Source: Flavobacterium frigoritolerans (GTDB lineage: Bacteria > Bacteroidota > Bacteroidia > Flavobacteriales > Flavobacteriaceae). From it: DNA of 64,000 nucleotides. The notes under the pieces were generated by a model. That model had not been told where the DNA came from. It did not search any database and saw only the letters and a program-made list of their open reading frames with translations. Position numbers and translations under genes: made by a program. Where the stretch lies: positions 1-64,000 of the forward strand of contig NZ_JAOZEV010000001.1 of the NCBI RefSeq assembly GCF_025847275.1, in the 5' to 3' direction. The first letter of the stretch is position 1. Each line of letters begins with the position of its first letter. This document shows, in pieces, positions 8,163 through 16,992 of the stretch.

Positions 8163-10487
8163 TTATAATAAAAGATTCTTTGATATATAATAATATTTAA
8201 TTTGAGATTCCTCATCAAAAACCTCAAAAGCACTGTTTCGTTGCATTTTTTCTAAAACTTCAAGCTTTGCATTTAAAGCCGTAAAAAGTGATCTAAACTC
8301 CTCTCGTTTTTTCTTAAACTTTCTGATATCTTTAATTCTTATTTCATGCAGCTGAGGACTATTAACAAATACTCTTGTCTTGAAATAAAGCAAATCAGCC
8401 AAAGAACTTCTAGCTCTTATTTTTTCTGTTTTTTTAATATTTCCAGCATACATTTTACATTTATCCTTAAAATTAAGGATCTCGACTTTATCGATATTCT
8501 CGTTTGTGTACTCTTTGCTAATTAACTCTCTATAGTTTTCAAGAAGTTCCTTAATTTCACTTTCGGTGAGTAAAATATGCACCTTATCTTCCAAATTACT
8601 ATTAAGGGTATCTTTTGCATTTATTATAAAAGTTTCGTCTTTATAATTTTTTGTAATATTGGTATCTACCCCATCTTTTTGTGAAGAATTCTGAATCAAA
8701 TTATTTATTTTTTGACTCGGCTGGCTTCTCAAAAAGCTAAATTCATTTTTATATTGTGTTAATGATTTTAATAAGGTGTTATTCGTTTTTATAGTTTTAC
8801 TAATAACGCTGTCAATAGCTTTATTAATCGTTTCTGGAGTAAGTTCTCCATTTAATTTAGGAAATACAATCCCTCCGTTAAAATTACTTTTTAAAGGAGC
8901 GTTATAGATGTAATCATTATCATATTCTCCATTATAGGTAAACTCATCATTTTTTATAACCAATTTTGGATCTACATAGTAGTTTTGAATATTTCTTTTA
9001 TTTGCATTACTAGCTTCATTCAAATACATTTTGCTTTGCAGAATAAAATCCTGATTATCGGCAGTATTTTCATTTCCAAAAAGAATGAATAATAATTTAG
9101 CATTATTTTTGGCTAAAACATTGAAACTATCTGGTAAAGTAGAATTTATCGAATTATCTAAACCTGCCAAAATAAAAAAGTTATTCTCAAAATTGGCTTC
9201 TGAGCTCAAAAATTGACTAATTCCATTATTGTTGTTCGGCAAAATGTTTTCCTTAGAAATCTCCTCAGGTGTTTTAATGCTTTTTTCAATTAAATCAAAC
9301 CACTTTGAAAAAGAAGGTGATTTTACCAAATAATAACTTTTAGACTTTCCTTTGGCTATAAACGAATAAGTAAAATTATAATTTGCATATAATTCATCAC
9401 TAGTAGTTAGTTTTAGATTTTGTAATGCCGAAAGTGTTTTCTTTAAATGCTGTTTTGTCGAGTTATTATTCTCAAAAACATAATAAAAATTAATATTCTT
9501 GCTTTGAGAAGCAATTTGTTCAATTGTTTTTATGCTAATATCATCGCCTTTTAAATTTGTAATTTTATTTTTGTCGTGATTCCAAATATTAATTGGCAAC
9601 AAAACCTTGCTTAAATTATCAAACTTGATTGGCTTACTCGATTGATTTTCATTTATAAACAAAGTATTTCTATAGAGTTCATTTGCCTGAAAAGTAATTT
9701 TCCCAGAAGATAATTCTAGTTTATCGGCTGTACTTAGTTTTACAACCATATTATCCTCTATTGGATTCAGATATTGCATAGGAACCCAACCATATTTATG
9801 ATTAAGGGTATCCTTTGTTGTAATATCATCAAAATTGGATACAAAAGCTGATTTAGTAGTTTTGTCTATTTTATATACATACACAAAATCATTTAACTTG
9901 ATATTTTTTTTAGCTACTGTTTCTAAATTCGGTTCGTTTTTTAATAAAAGAGCCTTTTTTTTGACATTTTTATCACTGGAAAACAAATTGTCTAATGTAT
10001 TACAAGCTACAAAATACCTCACATACTTTAGATTAACTTGGTTTTGCATTGCCCTACTATATTCAATCACATTATCTTTTTTAATCCAGCCTAAATATTG
10101 TACTTCTTTAGCGTTAGAAAAATGATTTTTTTTACTCCTTAAAACTGATAAAGTTCCTTTTGGTTTACCTATCATCTTTTTATCGGCCACCACAACTTCA
10201 TAATAATTTTTATCCTGATTGATTACATACATCGGGAACAAAATAGTTGCTTTACTTTTTACTTTAGAACTATAAGGTTCCTCATAAATATTATTATCAG
10301 TTCTATCAGAAAAAACTAATTTAAGCTCCGTTTTTTCGCTCTCCTTTTGCTTCTCATTATCATAAGTATTAATTGTCTTTTCTGTTTTCTTGAGAACACT
10401 TGTACTATTTTTTACCTGCGAAAAAATAGAATTTGTAGTCAATAAGCACATCAAAAAAGTATATCTAAGTAAAATGCTAATTTTCAT
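8163..10487 (-). CDS. tssR: T6SS-iii protein TssR
   Basis: 774 aa with a signal peptide (residues 1-23, ending NSIFSQ), so it is exported to the periplasm. Length, position as the large exported protein after tssO/Q/P, and sequence style fit TssR of the Bacteroidota T6SS-iii. An SH3-like element (YLGWIKKDNVIEYS near 131 and KYGWVPMQYLNPIE near 230) is visible. The middle (about 290-520) has alternating hydrophobic strands with FYYVFENNN, FFILAGLDNS and LLFILFGNEN, which suggests a von Willebrand A-like fold. The C-terminal 180 residues are charged and helical. It is part of the TssN-R set thought to replace the TssJLM membrane complex. Its exact role is not known. Confidence 0.8.
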   Translation of the reverse strand: MKISILLRYTFLMCLLTTNSIFSQVKNSTSVLKKTEKTINTYDNEKQKESEKTELKLVFSDRTDNNIYEEPYSSKVKSKATILFPMYVINQDKNYYEVVVADKKMIGKPKGTLSVLRSKKNHFSNAKEVQYLGWIKKDNVIEYSRAMQNQVNLKYVRYFVACNTLDNLFSSDKNVKKKALLLKNEPNLETVAKKNIKLNDFVYVYKIDKTTKSAFVSNFDDITTKDTLNHKYGWVPMQYLNPIEDNMVVKLSTADKLELSSGKITFQANELYRNTLFINENQSSKPIKFDNLSKVLLPINIWNHDKNKITNLKGDDISIKTIEQIASQSKNINFYYVFENNNSTKQHLKKTLSALQNLKLTTSDELYANYNFTYSFIAKGKSKSYYLVKSPSFSKWFDLIEKSIKTPEEISKENILPNNNNGISQFLSSEANFENNFFILAGLDNSINSTLPDSFNVLAKNNAKLLFILFGNENTADNQDFILQSKMYLNEASNANKRNIQNYYVDPKLVIKNDEFTYNGEYDNDYIYNAPLKSNFNGGIVFPKLNGELTPETINKAIDSVISKTIKTNNTLLKSLTQYKNEFSFLRSQPSQKINNLIQNSSQKDGVDTNITKNYKDETFIINAKDTLNSNLEDKVHILLTESEIKELLENYRELISKEYTNENIDKVEILNFKDKCKMYAGNIKKTEKIRARSSLADLLYFKTRVFVNSPQLHEIRIKDIRKFKKKREEFRSLFTALNAKLEVLEKMQRNSAFEVFDEESQIKYYYISKNLLL

Positions 10488-10490
10488 ATA

Positions 10491-11426
10491 TTACTTTGTT
10501 TTTTTAGTTTTTTGTGTAATATTTATTTGCTTAAAGCATTTTATGGTATCTAATTTTATTTCTTGAATTATGGTAGCATTTCCATCTAAATAATGAAGTC
10601 CCTGACAGTAACTTAAAAAATCATTATATTTTTCTTCATTAATCACTACTACCACATCCGATAAATCATTACATATATACTTGTTCTTTATGTAATTAAC
10701 CTGATCTTTATACGCTCTGGTATCTCTTGCACTTAGATTGGCAATAATTTGCAATCGTCTTTTTATATCGTTTAGTACAATACTTGAAGAGTCAACAATT
10801 ACTGGTTCTTTGAATGGCTCATACAATTGAAAAATTTCTATTTCTCTTGTAATCGGATATCTGGTTTTGTCGGTTTCTAACTTTACAGTATAGATGCCTG
10901 GTTTATTAAAAACATAAATGGCTTGTTTTTCATAAGAATCAATAGTTCCTGTTTCACCAAATTCCCAATACCAATTATTAGAACTTGGAGAATATCCAGT
11001 AAACACAATTTCTTCACCTACATAACCAAACTCCTCACAGAATATTTTTGGAATAGAATCTTTTGCCGTCAAAGCTCTACCATTAACAATATTAATTTGT
11101 TTTGAAAAATCAAATTTATTGTCAATCCTCAATGTTATTAGATACTTACCTGCTTTTTCATAGGTATATTCTACATTTTTCTTGCTTACAATTGAATCTC
11201 CATTTCCAAAATACCAAACAGCTTTTTTATCTGATATTAGGGTACTATCATTTATTTTAAAAGATAATTTTTCATTTAATTCATATTGATGATTATCATT
11301 AGCATCTACTATTGAAAAATCAAGATTGCTTAACTTTTTATTGAAAGGAAATAGTAATGCCACTATAATTAAGATTACCGCAATGCTAAGCAAAAGGATA
11401 ACTACTGTTTTATTTTTAACGTTCAT
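10491..11426 (-). CDS. tssP: T6SS-iii protein TssP (PKD-domain, single-TM)
   Basis: 311 aa from the ATG at 11426 (MNVKNKTVVILLL); the longer frame would need a TTG inside the upstream gene. One N-terminal membrane helix (about 6-26) anchors a periplasmic part with two PKD-like beta-sandwiches. Their signatures are AVWYFGNGDS...YTYEKAGKYLITLRI near 68-105 and NWYWEFGETG...YVFNKPGIYTVKL near 155-187. A C-terminal domain (about 215-300) carries VVVVINEEKYNDF. It overlaps tssQ by 11 bp and ends 3 bp before tssR, so translation is probably coupled. PKD domains usually mediate protein contacts; it is expected in the trans-envelope complex. Confidence 0.75.
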   Translation of the reverse strand: MNVKNKTVVILLLSIAVILIIVALLFPFNKKLSNLDFSIVDANDNHQYELNEKLSFKINDSTLISDKKAVWYFGNGDSIVSKKNVEYTYEKAGKYLITLRIDNKFDFSKQINIVNGRALTAKDSIPKIFCEEFGYVGEEIVFTGYSPSSNNWYWEFGETGTIDSYEKQAIYVFNKPGIYTVKLETDKTRYPITREIEIFQLYEPFKEPVIVDSSSIVLNDIKRRLQIIANLSARDTRAYKDQVNYIKNKYICNDLSDVVVVINEEKYNDFLSYCQGLHYLDGNATIIQEIKLDTIKCFKQINITQKTKKTK

Positions 11427-11886
11427 TTTTAAAATTTGCTTTACATTCGTTAAGACTTCTTTGTATAAGGGTATCGTTTTTCTTGACGGTACTTTCTTCA
11501 AGATTTATTTCTAAAAAAACGTTCAATAAATTTCCGCCAATTAGGCAAAAATTATATGACGAATGAAATTCATTATCCTTATACAATTGCTTATATTCTG
11601 ATATATTTCTTTTTACTTCATCTATTCGCTGCACTTGATTAATATCATACTTTATAGTATCAATTGTCTTGAAAATCACTTTTGATTTATTAGCATAATC
11701 TACTTTAATCTTCTGCATTTTTTCATAATCATTAATTCTATTGAGCATATCAGTATTATTAAAATTGGGAGTTTTTAATAAAAACTTTGTAACACCGATA
11801 TATATAACACAAGCACTAATGATAAATATTAAATTGAACTTTATTTTTTTCCAATATGTTTCATCCAATTCTATAGCTTTTTTCAT
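11416..11886 (-). CDS. tssQ: T6SS-iii membrane protein TssQ
   Basis: 156 aa with one N-terminal membrane helix (about 16-35, FNLIFIISACVIYIGVTKFLL) and a periplasmic helical part (about 45-150). The distinction between TssO and TssQ rests on remembered features and order; this one is assigned Q because the other carries the MIPLN-type TssO start. It sits 9 bp after tssO and overlaps tssP by 11 bp. A single-helix anchor plus coiled periplasmic region fits a component of the T6SS-iii envelope complex. Confidence 0.65.
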   Translation of the reverse strand: MKKAIELDETYWKKIKFNLIFIISACVIYIGVTKFLLKTPNFNNTDMLNRINDYEKMQKIKVDYANKSKVIFKTIDTIKYDINQVQRIDEVKRNISEYKQLYKDNEFHSSYNFCLIGGNLLNVFLEINLEESTVKKNDTLIQRSLNECKANFKNER

Positions 11887-11895
11887 AATTATGGA

Positions 11896-12387
11896 TTATT
11901 TTTTTTTGTTTTCCTGATTGTGTTTTTCAATACACTTTTCTAACTGAACTTTATTGATATTGTAACCTGTTTCAACTTCTTTTAATACATCAATTTTAGT
12001 CTGTATACGCTGAAGTTCAACCAAAAACTCTTCGTATAACCCAAAAGAATTTGTCAAATTAGTTTTAGATTTTTGAATTTCATTATTGATTGCAAATCTC
12101 TTTTCATTAATTAAAGATTGAAGATTTTTACGTTCGTTTAATGTCCTGTCTTTAAACCTTAAATCGTTAATTTCGATTAATACTTCGTCAAGAAGCAAAT
12201 TCATTTCACCTTGTTTTACTGCAATATCACTGTAGTATTTATTTTTTTGCTCCAATTCAGCAACTCCTTTATTTGCGGTTATTAATGTAACGTACAAGCA
12301 ACCAAAAATAAAAGCGAATGTTATGAAAAACATGGTGTAAAACTTACGCTTTTCAGCCGTTATTTTAATGTGATTAAGTGGTATCAT
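11896..12387 (-). CDS. tssO: T6SS-iii membrane protein TssO
   Basis: 163 aa from the ATG at 12387 (MIPLNHIKITAEKRKF). The longer frame would add 13 residues overlapping the previous gene and is less likely. One membrane helix (about 18-40) is followed by a long coiled coil with ELEQKNKYYSDIAVKQGE and INEKRFAINNEIQKSK. This layout matches TssO, a small inner-membrane protein with periplasmic coils. It begins the O-Q-P-R block and follows the toxin-like Hcp pair, which therefore interrupts the structural genes. Confidence 0.7.
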   Translation of the reverse strand: MIPLNHIKITAEKRKFYTMFFITFAFIFGCLYVTLITANKGVAELEQKNKYYSDIAVKQGEMNLLLDEVLIEINDLRFKDRTLNERKNLQSLINEKRFAINNEIQKSKTNLTNSFGLYEEFLVELQRIQTKIDVLKEVETGYNINKVQLEKCIEKHNQENKKK

Positions 12388-12418
12388 AGTTTTGTTATTT
12401 TTAATATGAATATATAAA

Positions 12419-13009
12419 TTACTCAAATTGAAACCAATACCTATTAATTGCTGTTTTAGGCTTAATTGGATTATTTATATATTCATTAGAAAAATTAGTT
12501 TGTACATATTCTAAAAATTGCAACACTAATTTACTTTGTTCATTATTTAATAGTTTAACTTGAGTTATAAATGATTTAACTCTCTCGTCTACAGTTTCTA
12601 ATTGTTGATATAAAAAAGATTCAAAATCAAACTCAGGAACTTTCTTATCAAGTTCAAATTTATTAATGTCTTTTGCCATAACGACTAGATCAATTTCTTG
12701 TGGCAATGTTAACAAACTAATCAAATTATCAGAAAGTGTATCAGATTCATAATAATCGTTAAGTATAAAAATCATAAATGAGGGCAAATAATATTTGAAT
12801 CCTTCTTTGCTGAAAAAGGGCAAAGCATCTTTATTCTCAAACAATAAATCATTTGTTATTTCATTCCATTTTTTTCCAATAAATTGATTTTTCAAATCAT
12901 TGCATTCAAAATGGTCTTTAGAATTATTGTAGACTATGTTATTGTCGCCTGGGTATTTTTCTCTTTCAAATGCTATTTTAATTTTTTCTATTAAATTATT
13001 CTTTTCCAT
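12419..13009 (-). CDS. DUF6714-like protein; candidate immunity protein for the Hcp-toxin
   Basis: 196 aa from the ATG at 13009 (MEKNNLIEKIKIAFERE); the longer reading would start at TTG. No signal peptide or membrane helix, so it is cytoplasmic. The motifs YPGDNNIVYNNSKDHFECND (about 19-38), FFSKEGFKYYLPSFM (about 65-79) and EQSKLVLQFLEY near the C-terminus match DUF6714 as I know it. It lies 19 bp after the toxin-like Hcp fusion and ahead of tssO. The gene order toxin then small soluble protein is that of an effector-immunity pair; the immunity role is inferred from position, not known for the family. Confidence 0.7.
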   Translation of the reverse strand: MEKNNLIEKIKIAFEREKYPGDNNIVYNNSKDHFECNDLKNQFIGKKWNEITNDLLFENKDALPFFSKEGFKYYLPSFMIFILNDYYESDTLSDNLISLLTLPQEIDLVVMAKDINKFELDKKVPEFDFESFLYQQLETVDERVKSFITQVKLLNNEQSKLVLQFLEYVQTNFSNEYINNPIKPKTAINRYWFQFE

Positions 13010-13028
13010 TATTAAATATTTCAATTGG

Positions 13029-13931
13029 TTATGGTATTGGGACTAAATTTCTTGGCGGGAACAATCTGCTTCCCTCTGATATAATTATGTAAATTATTAA
13101 AGCGGTACCCGTTAATCCTGTTGCTCGAGATATTTTTGCTTTTAAACTTTCATCTATTACAGGAATTTTTTTAGGCTCTTTAGGAGCGCATTTTTGTACC
13201 GCTAAATTTTGACAATTAATCATTCCGTTTATTGCCTGTTGAACTTGTAATTGATGTCCTGCATCTCCTCCTTTAAAACACTTCGTATTAATTTTCACCC
13301 TAGCACTCATGCATTCTCGAAATTGAGCTTCTTTCGATAATAATAAACCGCAATTGTCAACATCAGTACACTTTTTCATAATACCTCCTTTACATTTATT
13401 GGTTACATCTCTTTGCAGCCTGTCTTTTTCGTCAGTAGTACAATCGCATGGATTTTCATTTTCTACTATATTTTGGCTCTCCTCTCTTTGTGGCACATAA
13501 TAATTTGACTCATTTGGTGATAGCCATGATACTTGCCACGGCTTTATGAGTTCTTTGCCATAATCCTGAATTGCAGGCGAAATAGTTAAAACTGTTTGCA
13601 TATTGTCTGTTCCAAAAGCATAAAATGTTTCGGAAAGAGCCACTAAATAAGCATCCCTAAATTTATATTTTCGCACAGGAGAATCTTCATCTCCCCTATT
13701 ATAAAAATGAATTTCGCCTTTTTCCATTCGCTCTATTTCTTTCTCAACTTCTTTTGTCATATTATGCATAAAACAATCATCACCTTCTTGAGAAACAAAG
13801 CAAACGGTAAGTATTCCACCATTAACGTCACTGGATATTGAGCCATCACCAGCAGTAAACCTGTAATAATTTGTATTTACCCAAAGTAATTCTCGCTCTA
13901 TACCTAGAATAAATAATTTAGCTGATGTCAT
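13029..13931 (-). CDS. Hcp-like domain fused to Cys-rich toxin-like C-terminus (evolved Hcp)
   Basis: 300 aa. Residues 1-125 align with the Hcp at 5698-6093 (GDGSISSDVNGGILTV, YKFRDAYLVALSETFYAF, MQTVLTIS). A linker (about 126-160) leads to a cysteine-rich region with Cys at 162, 164, 180, 188, 194, 207, 218, 240 and 248 and a CFKGGDAGHQ motif at 218-227. That spacing resembles a toxin-type module seen at Rhs and PAAR protein ends (Novel toxin 16-like by memory). The tail has a hydrophobic stretch at 272-285 and ends RLFPPRNLVPIP. A tube subunit carrying its own cargo would be secreted with the Hcp tube. It is 9 bp after tssK and followed by a candidate immunity gene. Confidence 0.75.
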   Translation of the reverse strand: MTSAKLFILGIERELLWVNTNYYRFTAGDGSISSDVNGGILTVCFVSQEGDDCFMHNMTKEVEKEIERMEKGEIHFYNRGDEDSPVRKYKFRDAYLVALSETFYAFGTDNMQTVLTISPAIQDYGKELIKPWQVSWLSPNESNYYVPQREESQNIVENENPCDCTTDEKDRLQRDVTNKCKGGIMKKCTDVDNCGLLLSKEAQFRECMSARVKINTKCFKGGDAGHQLQVQQAINGMINCQNLAVQKCAPKEPKKIPVIDESLKAKISRATGLTGTALIIYIIISEGSRLFPPRNLVPIP

Positions 13932-13940
13932 CGTTTTATT

Positions 13941-15077
13941 TTAATCAAGTATTGACCATGTGTTACTCCTTTGTGGTGCTGTTTTGGTTTCTTCACTAAT
14001 TACAATGTTTTCTTTTCTAACTCCAATGTATTCTAATTCACTTAGTTTTTGCCATAAGCGTTTTAAAACACCCAAAAATTGATTCAGTTTTTCTAAGGTT
14101 TGTGTTATATCATTGTGATCGTAAACAGCACTTTTTGCTTCAAACAATACACCTAACAATTCTGAAGGTTTAACATCGATCCATTCGTAATAATATTGCA
14201 ATAAAACTTCTTTCTCTTTGTCATCCATTAGAGTTAATGTAGAAAGTAGATGATTTGCTAAAACAATTATTTTATCAGACATATGCACTGGAGACTCTTC
14301 AGAAGCAATATTTTTAAGATAAAAACAGTGCTCAGCATAATAATCAATTATTTTAGTACATAAACTAAATGTGTTAGACACTAACCTGTTATTGGTTGAA
14401 CTCTGTACGTTTTTTTTATGAATCTTAATTGAAAAATCATTCAATAGGTATAATTCGTTATTTACTTTTGAAAGAAATTGCTTTAAAGTTTCATTGCTTT
14501 TTGTTTTTACAACTGGTGCTATATATTTATCATCCTCTATGAATGTTCCATTTTGGAATGCAATTTTTTTGACAATTAAAAAGTATCCTTGTAAAAAATT
14601 GTCATTCACTTCTTTTTTATTGATAATATGCAATTTTATCTCTGGAAGTGCATGTGGGTGATGTAGTGGGATTATTTCTGGATCTGGAATACCTACTGGA
14701 ACTAAATTATAAGGATTTATAGAAACAATAACATAATAATGCTCAAAAGAATTTCTATCTAAATCATTTGCATTAATGCTTACTTCGGGAAGTTTTGTCC
14801 CATAAACATCCTGATTAAACGAAATTAAATGTCCATTTTTAGCGATCAATTCGCATTTTTTTAAATAGGCGACTAATTGACCTCCTTCAATTTTTATGTC
14901 GATATCTATAGGTTTCCCTCCAGCTGTCTGGATACAGCCATAATTAAAATCATTTAACTGAACTTTATTATAATCACTAACAATTGTTATAAAATTGAAA
15001 TAATTATTGATAAAATGGTCTTTGGTTAGTTTTACTCCATCTGTCCAATTAATTGGTAAATGTATGTTTGATTTCAT
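13941..15077 (-). CDS. tssK: T6SS baseplate protein TssK
   Basis: 378 aa, cytoplasmic. The N-terminus (LPINWTDGVKLTKDHF, about 7-22) is the TssK entry that normally reads W.eG..l..qHf. The middle carries a beta-rich shell domain and the C-terminus a short domain that docks to the membrane complex. TssK trimers link the TssE/F/G baseplate wedge to the inner membrane. It lies downstream of tssN with an 87-bp gap that holds no recognisable gene or hairpin, and just ahead of the Hcp fusion gene. Confidence 0.85.
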   Translation of the reverse strand: MKSNIHLPINWTDGVKLTKDHFINNYFNFITIVSDYNKVQLNDFNYGCIQTAGGKPIDIDIKIEGGQLVAYLKKCELIAKNGHLISFNQDVYGTKLPEVSINANDLDRNSFEHYYVIVSINPYNLVPVGIPDPEIIPLHHPHALPEIKLHIINKKEVNDNFLQGYFLIVKKIAFQNGTFIEDDKYIAPVVKTKSNETLKQFLSKVNNELYLLNDFSIKIHKKNVQSSTNNRLVSNTFSLCTKIIDYYAEHCFYLKNIASEESPVHMSDKIIVLANHLLSTLTLMDDKEKEVLLQYYYEWIDVKPSELLGVLFEAKSAVYDHNDITQTLEKLNQFLGVLKRLWQKLSELEYIGVRKENIVISEETKTAPQRSNTWSILD

Positions 15078-15164
15078 AATTGCTTAAGTTATTTTATTCT
15101 AGTGTTAGTTAGTTTTTTTTATTTTTAAATTGATATGAGCTTAAAAGAAAATGATTAATCTTAG

Positions 15165-16049
15165 TTATTCTACTATTTCCCTTTGATTTTTATTCAAAGC
15201 AACTCTTTTTGCAAAAATAGTTTGCTTGTTTTTTAGTTTACTCTCTGAAATCGTATCAAGAGGACTTAGGTTTCTGATAAACAACGGGAAACTAAAATAT
15301 TTTGCTGTATAGAAAATCCAGCCTGTATCTTCATTCTCAGCACTTGATTCGATAGCATCATTTGGGAATCTATAATTCTGATCTTCAATAAACTTATCAA
15401 ACCAATTGCCCAGGTTAACATCTTGAGCAATTTTCACATCAAACTTTGAGAAGAATTCAGAATTGACTTTTTTCTTTATGTTTATCGATACCTGCATTAA
15501 ACGGAACTTATCAATATTGTCCCAATACTCAATATCTTTGCGTTCTTTCCCAACTCTCCAATATTCATAAAATGGATCTGGAATTTGTAAATATTTTTTC
15601 TTTGATTCTTCAAAAAATATTGGTGCAAATAGCCATAGAATATTAAGCATACTTATATGCGCATAACTTGATATTGCGATATAATTAAATACCAAATAGT
15701 ATATCCAAGATGATAGAATTGCTACAATTAAAAACAGGAAAAATTTTGCTGGTGCACTATTTTGAATTCCTATATTTTGAAACATAGTAGTATCCATAAA
15801 ATATAGTAATCCGACTCCAAGTATTAAATAGTAAAAAACAGAAAATAATAAGCCCAACCAAATAAACTCATTATTAAAAAAAGCAAATAAACAAGGTAAA
15901 GCTGCTATAAGCGAAAAGCACAAAACAAATATTATAGCCGATTTTGTTTTAATTTTTATACTTGAAAATTGACTCATTACAAGAGTTATAATCAATATCA
16001 AAAGCGGTGCTAATAGGTATTTTAAAAAAAATGGAAGTATTGTATTCAT
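15165..16049 (-). CDS. tssN: T6SS-iii membrane protein TssN
   Basis: 294 aa. Five hydrophobic segments fill residues 1-150 (about 7-26, 36-57, 62-84, 104-125 and 128-146). A cytoplasmic domain follows, with LQIPDPFYEYWRVGKERKD near 154-172 and a long soluble tail. This layout, several TM helices then a conserved soluble domain, is that of TssN, the marker membrane protein of Bacteroidota T6SS. Its position between tssG and tssK fits. It is thought to form part of the alternative trans-envelope complex and may contact the baseplate. Confidence 0.8.
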   Translation of the reverse strand: MNTILPFFLKYLLAPLLILIITLVMSQFSSIKIKTKSAIIFVLCFSLIAALPCLFAFFNNEFIWLGLLFSVFYYLILGVGLLYFMDTTMFQNIGIQNSAPAKFFLFLIVAILSSWIYYLVFNYIAISSYAHISMLNILWLFAPIFFEESKKKYLQIPDPFYEYWRVGKERKDIEYWDNIDKFRLMQVSINIKKKVNSEFFSKFDVKIAQDVNLGNWFDKFIEDQNYRFPNDAIESSAENEDTGWIFYTAKYFSFPLFIRNLSPLDTISESKLKNKQTIFAKRVALNKNQREIVE

Positions 16050-16083
16050 CTGAAATGGTTTTCTCTTTATTATCGTTTAAAAA

Positions 16084-16989
16084 TTATAAAATGGTATTGA
16101 TGCCTAAATAGTTTTCGTTTAACTTTATTCCCAATTGATAGTTATTAAAGAATACAATATCAATTTTCCTATTACTAATAATAAAATACTCTAATATTTT
16201 GCGAGTAAGTGTCATCTTGCGTTCTAAAATAGAATAGTCAATATTTCCTTCAAAATACAGGGTAACTTCTACATCATCTACCTCACTTTCAACAGATCCA
16301 CAAAGTCCTAAATTGAACCCTAAGATGCCATCGCTTAGTTTTAAAAAAGGAGATGTTGTAAAGACATGTTTTTTGTATTTTAACTTTACCACATTCCCCA
16401 AAAGCATTTCTAAAACTTTTTCTAATTCTGGAAGATTTTCTTTTAGCTTTTCTGACTCACATAAATAAATAAACAAGTTCCTTTTTTGAATTTTAGACAA
16501 TTCAAATTCGATAGCCACTAATTCGTCGGCTATTTTTAAAAACAAATCTATTTTATCATTAAATAAGTGGAGGCTTCTTATAGTAGAATCTGTATGTGCA
16601 GAAAAGATCTCGTTATCAAAAGGCATAAAAAAATCTAAAGCTTCATTTTCAGTTTCTTTATTTTCTTTTACAGCCTCTACAATTTCTTTGTTAGACATCG
16701 TTGGATTACTAACCGACAATGGATGAAAAAGCAACTCGGGCAAATTATGATAAATACTGTTTTTTGCCAAATGCAAGACAAGTGCTTCTTTTGTAAGCCT
16801 TGCCCCTTCTTGATATAACATTGAAGAAATATCAATAGCATCTCTAGAGTTATTTCTTTTTGAAAGCCCTCTATGTCTAACAAAAACTTCTGCTTCGTCC
16901 TCCAGAAGATTTTGCAATTCATAAAAAAGGACTTCTCCTCTTAAGTTAAAATTAACTTGTTGTTTTAAAACAGCAATATCTTGTTCCAT
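16084..16989 (-). CDS. tssG: T6SS baseplate protein TssG
   Basis: 301 aa, cytoplasmic. It lies 3 bp after clpV and carries AEVFVRHRGLSKRN early and NPTMSNKEIVEAV at about 92-104. The C-terminal half has VTLYFEGNIDYSILERKM. TssG normally pairs with TssF and TssE in the baseplate wedge. The sequence is divergent from proteobacterial TssG, so the call relies on length, order beside tssE, tssF and tssH, and general resemblance to Bacteroidota TssG. Confidence 0.75.
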   Translation of the reverse strand: MEQDIAVLKQQVNFNLRGEVLFYELQNLLEDEAEVFVRHRGLSKRNNSRDAIDISSMLYQEGARLTKEALVLHLAKNSIYHNLPELLFHPLSVSNPTMSNKEIVEAVKENKETENEALDFFMPFDNEIFSAHTDSTIRSLHLFNDKIDLFLKIADELVAIEFELSKIQKRNLFIYLCESEKLKENLPELEKVLEMLLGNVVKLKYKKHVFTTSPFLKLSDGILGFNLGLCGSVESEVDDVEVTLYFEGNIDYSILERKMTLTRKILEYFIISNRKIDIVFFNNYQLGIKLNENYLGINTIL

Positions 16990-16992
16990 AAC

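Noticed and set aside
11427..11501. Longer tssP reading inside tssQ
   Set aside because: Starts at TTG and would overlap tssQ by 86 bp; the ATG at 11426 places the membrane helix at the start.
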